DNA from: Caprimulgus europaeus
Lineage: Eukaryota > Chordata > Aves > Caprimulgiformes > Caprimulgidae
NCBI GenBank assembly: GCA_907165065.1
Contig: OU015528.1
Location: 71,839,474 to 71,903,473, forward strand
Length of the DNA: 64,000 nt
Direction: 5' to 3'
Below the pieces are notes generated by a model. It made no database searches. It saw only the letters and a program-made list of their open reading frames with translations, and was not told the DNA's origin. Position 1 is the stretch's first letter, and every line of letters starts with the position of its first letter. This document shows positions 60,001 to 64,000 of the stretch, piece by piece. The position numbers and the translations under genes were made by a program.

Positions 60001-63000
60001 AGCCTTTTTGACAACACGCTGGTTTGTAAAGTTTGACAAGGCTCATTGAAATGAAGTTCATTGAGAAGTTCAGAGGTCACTGAATTTCAGATAATCACCC
60101 ATGTATTTTTTAACAGAATCAATGCTGATAGAAGTTAAAATTCAAATCAGCTTTAAAAATATAATTAGAGACACCCAGGCATCAGCTTGTGTTCTATGTG
60201 TTATTACATGAGATGTAACTATGGCCATGAGTATACTTAAGAAATAAGTTAAAAACGATAATAAAAAAAGGACAAATTTACTACTCTACATCTAGTTCCT
60301 TTTTAAGGTATACCTTTTAGAATACACCATTGTTTTTTCTAAATAGAACAATAAGCACCAAAAATGCCTGGACAGGTACCTTTTCTTTTATATGTCTCTT
60401 ACACATGTAAATGGCAATGTGAATGCACAAATCCCATTACAAATCAGAGCTAAGATAGTATATTCTCATCACACAAAAACTGTAGAATCCAGCAGCACTC
60501 ATAGTGTTCATATTCAAAGGTGCATCTGAACAAAGAGAAATTGTGATTAGGCATCTTTGAAAACAGTTTGGTACCCAAACTGCATCATAGTGTCTTACTG
60601 ATAGAGTGCACTGAGATTTTATGCATGACATGCCACAAAATGCAATTTCCCAGTAATTATCAGAAACTGAAGCCTTAGCTTCAATAGGAAACACTCCAAA
60701 GAACTGACTGAATTCTAGGGAGAGATTAATGTCTATCACCTCCTCTGTTATTGCTCAGACAAGAGAAGGTTTCTGCTTTTTCCTACCCCTGTGGAAAGTG
60801 GCTGACAAGTAGGATTTCACTGGTTTAGCCATCTGCTGAAATGCCTTTAATGAAGCTTGAAAGAGCAATTCACACATTTTTCTTGCTATTGAGATAAGGT
60901 CAGAGGAAATAATTTAAAACTGGAGAAACTTTTCCTTGTTCAGTTCCGCATGAGATGAATTAGATCTAATGTTTCTTTGAGGTACACCAGAACTGGAATC
61001 ACTGACCTATTCATGGAGATGCACATGACTTGAGTCACTCTGTGACATGTTCCCACCTGAATCATTTAAATGTTATATCATTAAATGCTTACTCATTGAC
61101 ATGAATGCTATCCTAAATGGGCAAAAAAAGGGGTTAATTACATCTCTAGTTCCTATGGTCCAAAAGAGATAAATTCTCTGTATGATTCATTTTCCATAAA
61201 TAATTCTAACTACTAGCACTTGCTCTAAATGATCAAGAAATGACTATGTATTAATGTAGATTGATGTTTTAGAAGTAAGTATTTTTAATAAAATTACTAT
61301 GGTATTTTCTTACTATGGGATGGCAGGGTGTAGTATTTAAAAGTCTCTCTTGCAGACTCAGATTAAAAACCTCCAAAGATAGTATACACACAGGAAAAAA
61401 AGATTACTAAATAATAACTTAAATTCAGGATGTTATTTCTTGAAAAATTCTTATTGGACAATTGGAACTATGCATGTTGAAAGAAGGCCATAAACAGGAA
61501 TATTTTTCAACTTCAATTTTCAAGGACTATGTCAGAAAATATCTCACTGAGAATTTCCAGTGAAGTACTTTTTTTCATTCCAAAATGCTTATTCACCATT
61601 CCCAAAACTACCTGGAGATGTATATCACCTTTGATAAAACATTTGTCAGGAAAGTGTTCTCAGATATTCTAATATGGACAATTTCAGAGAGTGCTCATAG
61701 AAATAGAGCAAATATTGATATCCATAAATTTAGAACACAGATATAAAGCTATCAAAAATATCAGAGCTACATTTACAATTTTGAATGTAAATATAGATTT
61801 TGAATTAATTTTTACAATGTTAATTATTTATGCAAATTATAATCTTAAAATAAATGAAATTAAAGTAAGCCACTCCAGACTTCACAGAAATGTGAAGAGT
61901 TGACCTTTTCTTGAATCAAGTAGAGAATAAATATGAAACTGTCTCTTCTAAGGAGTTCCAGAACCTCTGACCTGGGAATATTCTGTAAATGTCAAGAGAT
62001 CAGCATAGTAAAGAAAAAAGTTTCTGCTCAGTTCCAACATGAATCTTTCTCTAATGTTTTCAGTCATGTCTGAAGTTTGAAATCTTTTTGTTCCTATGGA
62101 CTAGTTTTTATAATTACTGCCAAGACGTAATCTTTCTTGTTCAGCCAGCATTCAGAAAATATTAACTCACTTCCACTCTAGAGAACTTATTTGATGTTTA
62201 TTTAAGCAGTTAATTTAATTCAGCAACATTTCCATTAAAGATAAAGTCCTTAGACATTCTCTCTCACTGACATGCACAGAAGTAAGAGGAAGAAAACAGT
62301 GAGAGGAAGAGATAAGTGTACTAAGAATTTCCATTTCCAGAAGGCTGTTACGAAAGACACTGATTAATCTCAGGCATCTGAAGTGACAGTCATTGTGCAA
62401 AGACATGATTGCCTAACACTGATAGAAACAGCCAACCAATAGGACACTTCAGTAATCTTTTTGTGATGTTCGGGGATAAACGGACAAACTGTTGCATGAG
62501 GATGGAAAATGTGTATGGTCATATAAAGAAACAAAGCTTCATGCAGGTGATTCTTTTGGGTGAAAAATGCCTTGAAATAAATAAAGATATTGTAATTTCT
62601 TCATACTGCCAGGATGTGAACAAACCACAAACGCTGAAGTGTAAGACACCACCTTCTACTGTGGGAAGTCTTTTTACTTTACTTAAAGCATACATAAACA
62701 CAGTCTCCAAACTATAAAGACCTTGTAATGAACATGAGACCTTACTCTGCCTACAATCAGAGAGGAGAGATAGGAACCTGATCGGAGATTGTGACACCTA
62801 AATTTTGTTTTCATGAGTTAAGAGTGGCATTCAATTTCTTGAACCTGAGGGCCACTGCCATTTTAGATGCCTGACTGTATCCTGCCTCACCTATGCCTGA
62901 TCTTTATTATATACACTGCTGTATCCAAGACACTAAAAAGGAGCCAGTATCTACAGGACACCTGTGCCTTCTTGTATTGCAAGCAACAAGCAAAGATGGT

Positions 63001-64000
63001 ACTCTAACACGCCTGAAATAGTACTGAGTACCTATGTTTAGCCACCTGAACCCTAGTCTAGTTTTCTGAGTTCACATTATAGAGCACACTAAAACAGATT
63101 CTTAGTGGCATCTCTCTAGGCTACCTAACTCCCTCTTTAGGGTCCATCAGGTGGACTGACTGGATCTTCACTTACTCTAACAGGAGGCTGGATACCTCTT
63201 TGTAGGCAACTAAATGTAGAGATGGTAAACTTTAACTGAATCCCACCCAGTCTCAAGAGCCACAGCGAGCCCCAGGGAGGGAAGAGGTAAACACAAAAGC
63301 TGATCCAGTGTCCTTAAGTTCCTGGCATTTCTTTACTGAACTTTGTATTAAAAAAATGTGCACCCACTGTAGTACCTGTGATTTCAAACTTTTAAAATAT
63401 TAAATAAAAATCATAATAATGCTAAGAAGTTAAAAGGTTCAAATATAATTGAAAATAAGAATAAACAGAAGCCAGTAATGTTCCTACCAATAATGACAGA
63501 AAATATGTGGCAGATGTAAAATGCAGTCTCACAGGTCATATTATTCTTTGGTCTAAAAAGTAGCTACACTTCCTCTTCAATTTCTGTTTATTAAGAAGTA
63601 GTGAAAAACTTGTTAGAAACATTATAAGGTATAGAAGAAAACTCCTACAAGTATTTATATAAAAGGATTCACACACATCAGTGAACACAATCATGATATG
63701 GTGCTTAACAAGCAAGCACTCATTAGATAAGCTCGTGTAACTATCAGCGTGTGCACTTTCAGCCAATTCCATTGGAAATGGAAACACAATAGTTTGTTGT
63801 GATTACACTACTTGTACCAATGTTTGTTCTAATGCATTGATATACAAAATGAGGATAAGCTGAGAATACAGTTATTAGCAATCAAGTTAGTGTAGCTTAG
63901 GTTCTAATGTAGCCACACCATCTGACTAAATGTTCATTTCCATTCTGCCTGAATTTTAAAAGGTGGTACATTCATATGTCATGTCACATTTGTAGCAAAT

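Larger units (their letters stand above)
37313..64000 (-). other. PCLO: PCLO intron upstream of the zinc-finger exon (partial)
   Basis: At least 26.7 kb. The exon at 37312 starts in the middle of a zinc finger, so an upstream exon with the other cysteines must exist, and none is found here. Contents are a minus-strand CR1 at 38880, LTR material at 40639-42156, and a CR1 end fragment at 45557. From 46000 to 64000 I see only AT-rich unique sequence with chance reading frames. Confidence 0.85.

Noticed and set aside
62409-62717. 102-codon plus-strand frame with several Cys
   Set aside because: No recognisable motif and isolated in a large intron; the overlapping minus-strand 92-codon frame shows the region is open by chance.

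Overview
The window is vertebrate, almost certainly avian, genomic DNA. The protein-coding signal is a run of three large minus-strand exons of PCLO (Piccolo), the giant scaffold of the presynaptic active zone. The bird assignment rests on several 5'-truncated CR1 LINE copies ending in the typical ATTCTATGATTCT-like tail, and on a GC-rich solo LTR of a type widespread in birds. The species cannot be fixed from the sequence alone.

Layout, reading the gene in its own direction from high to low coordinates. Positions 37313-64000 are the 3' part of a very large intron; the preceding exon lies outside the window. Positions 36107-37312 are an exon that begins inside a Cys4-type zinc finger and carries a nine-copy 25-residue tandem repeat. 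Positions 29629-36106 are an intron. Positions 24564-29628 are the giant central exon: acidic/serine-rich N-terminal part, charged coiled-coil-like segment, polyproline tract, SH3-type proline motifs, and an array of DLS/DLT short motifs. Positions 24186-24563 are a 378-base intron. Positions 22171-24185 are an exon with a long Gln/Glu-rich coiled coil and a cluster of VQT motifs. Positions 1-22170 are the start of the next intron, and the PDZ and C2 exons lie beyond the window. The three exons total 8286 bases (2762 codons), and all junction phases agree: 0 into the first exon, 0/0, then 1/1, then phase 0 out.

The introns are AT-rich and hold CR1 fragments at about 930, 4340, 7040, 10446, 11075, 38880 and 45557. 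They also hold a 1154-base solo LTR at 41003-42156 with a perfect 5-base target duplication (AGCAC), set beside or inside an older LTR-like promoter segment, plus simple repeats. I found no second protein gene, no tRNA or rRNA, and no CRISPR array. No new multi-gene system is visible. The most interesting items are the in-frame repeat expansion after the zinc finger, the short-linear-motif arrays in the central exons, and two possible alternative-splicing signals.
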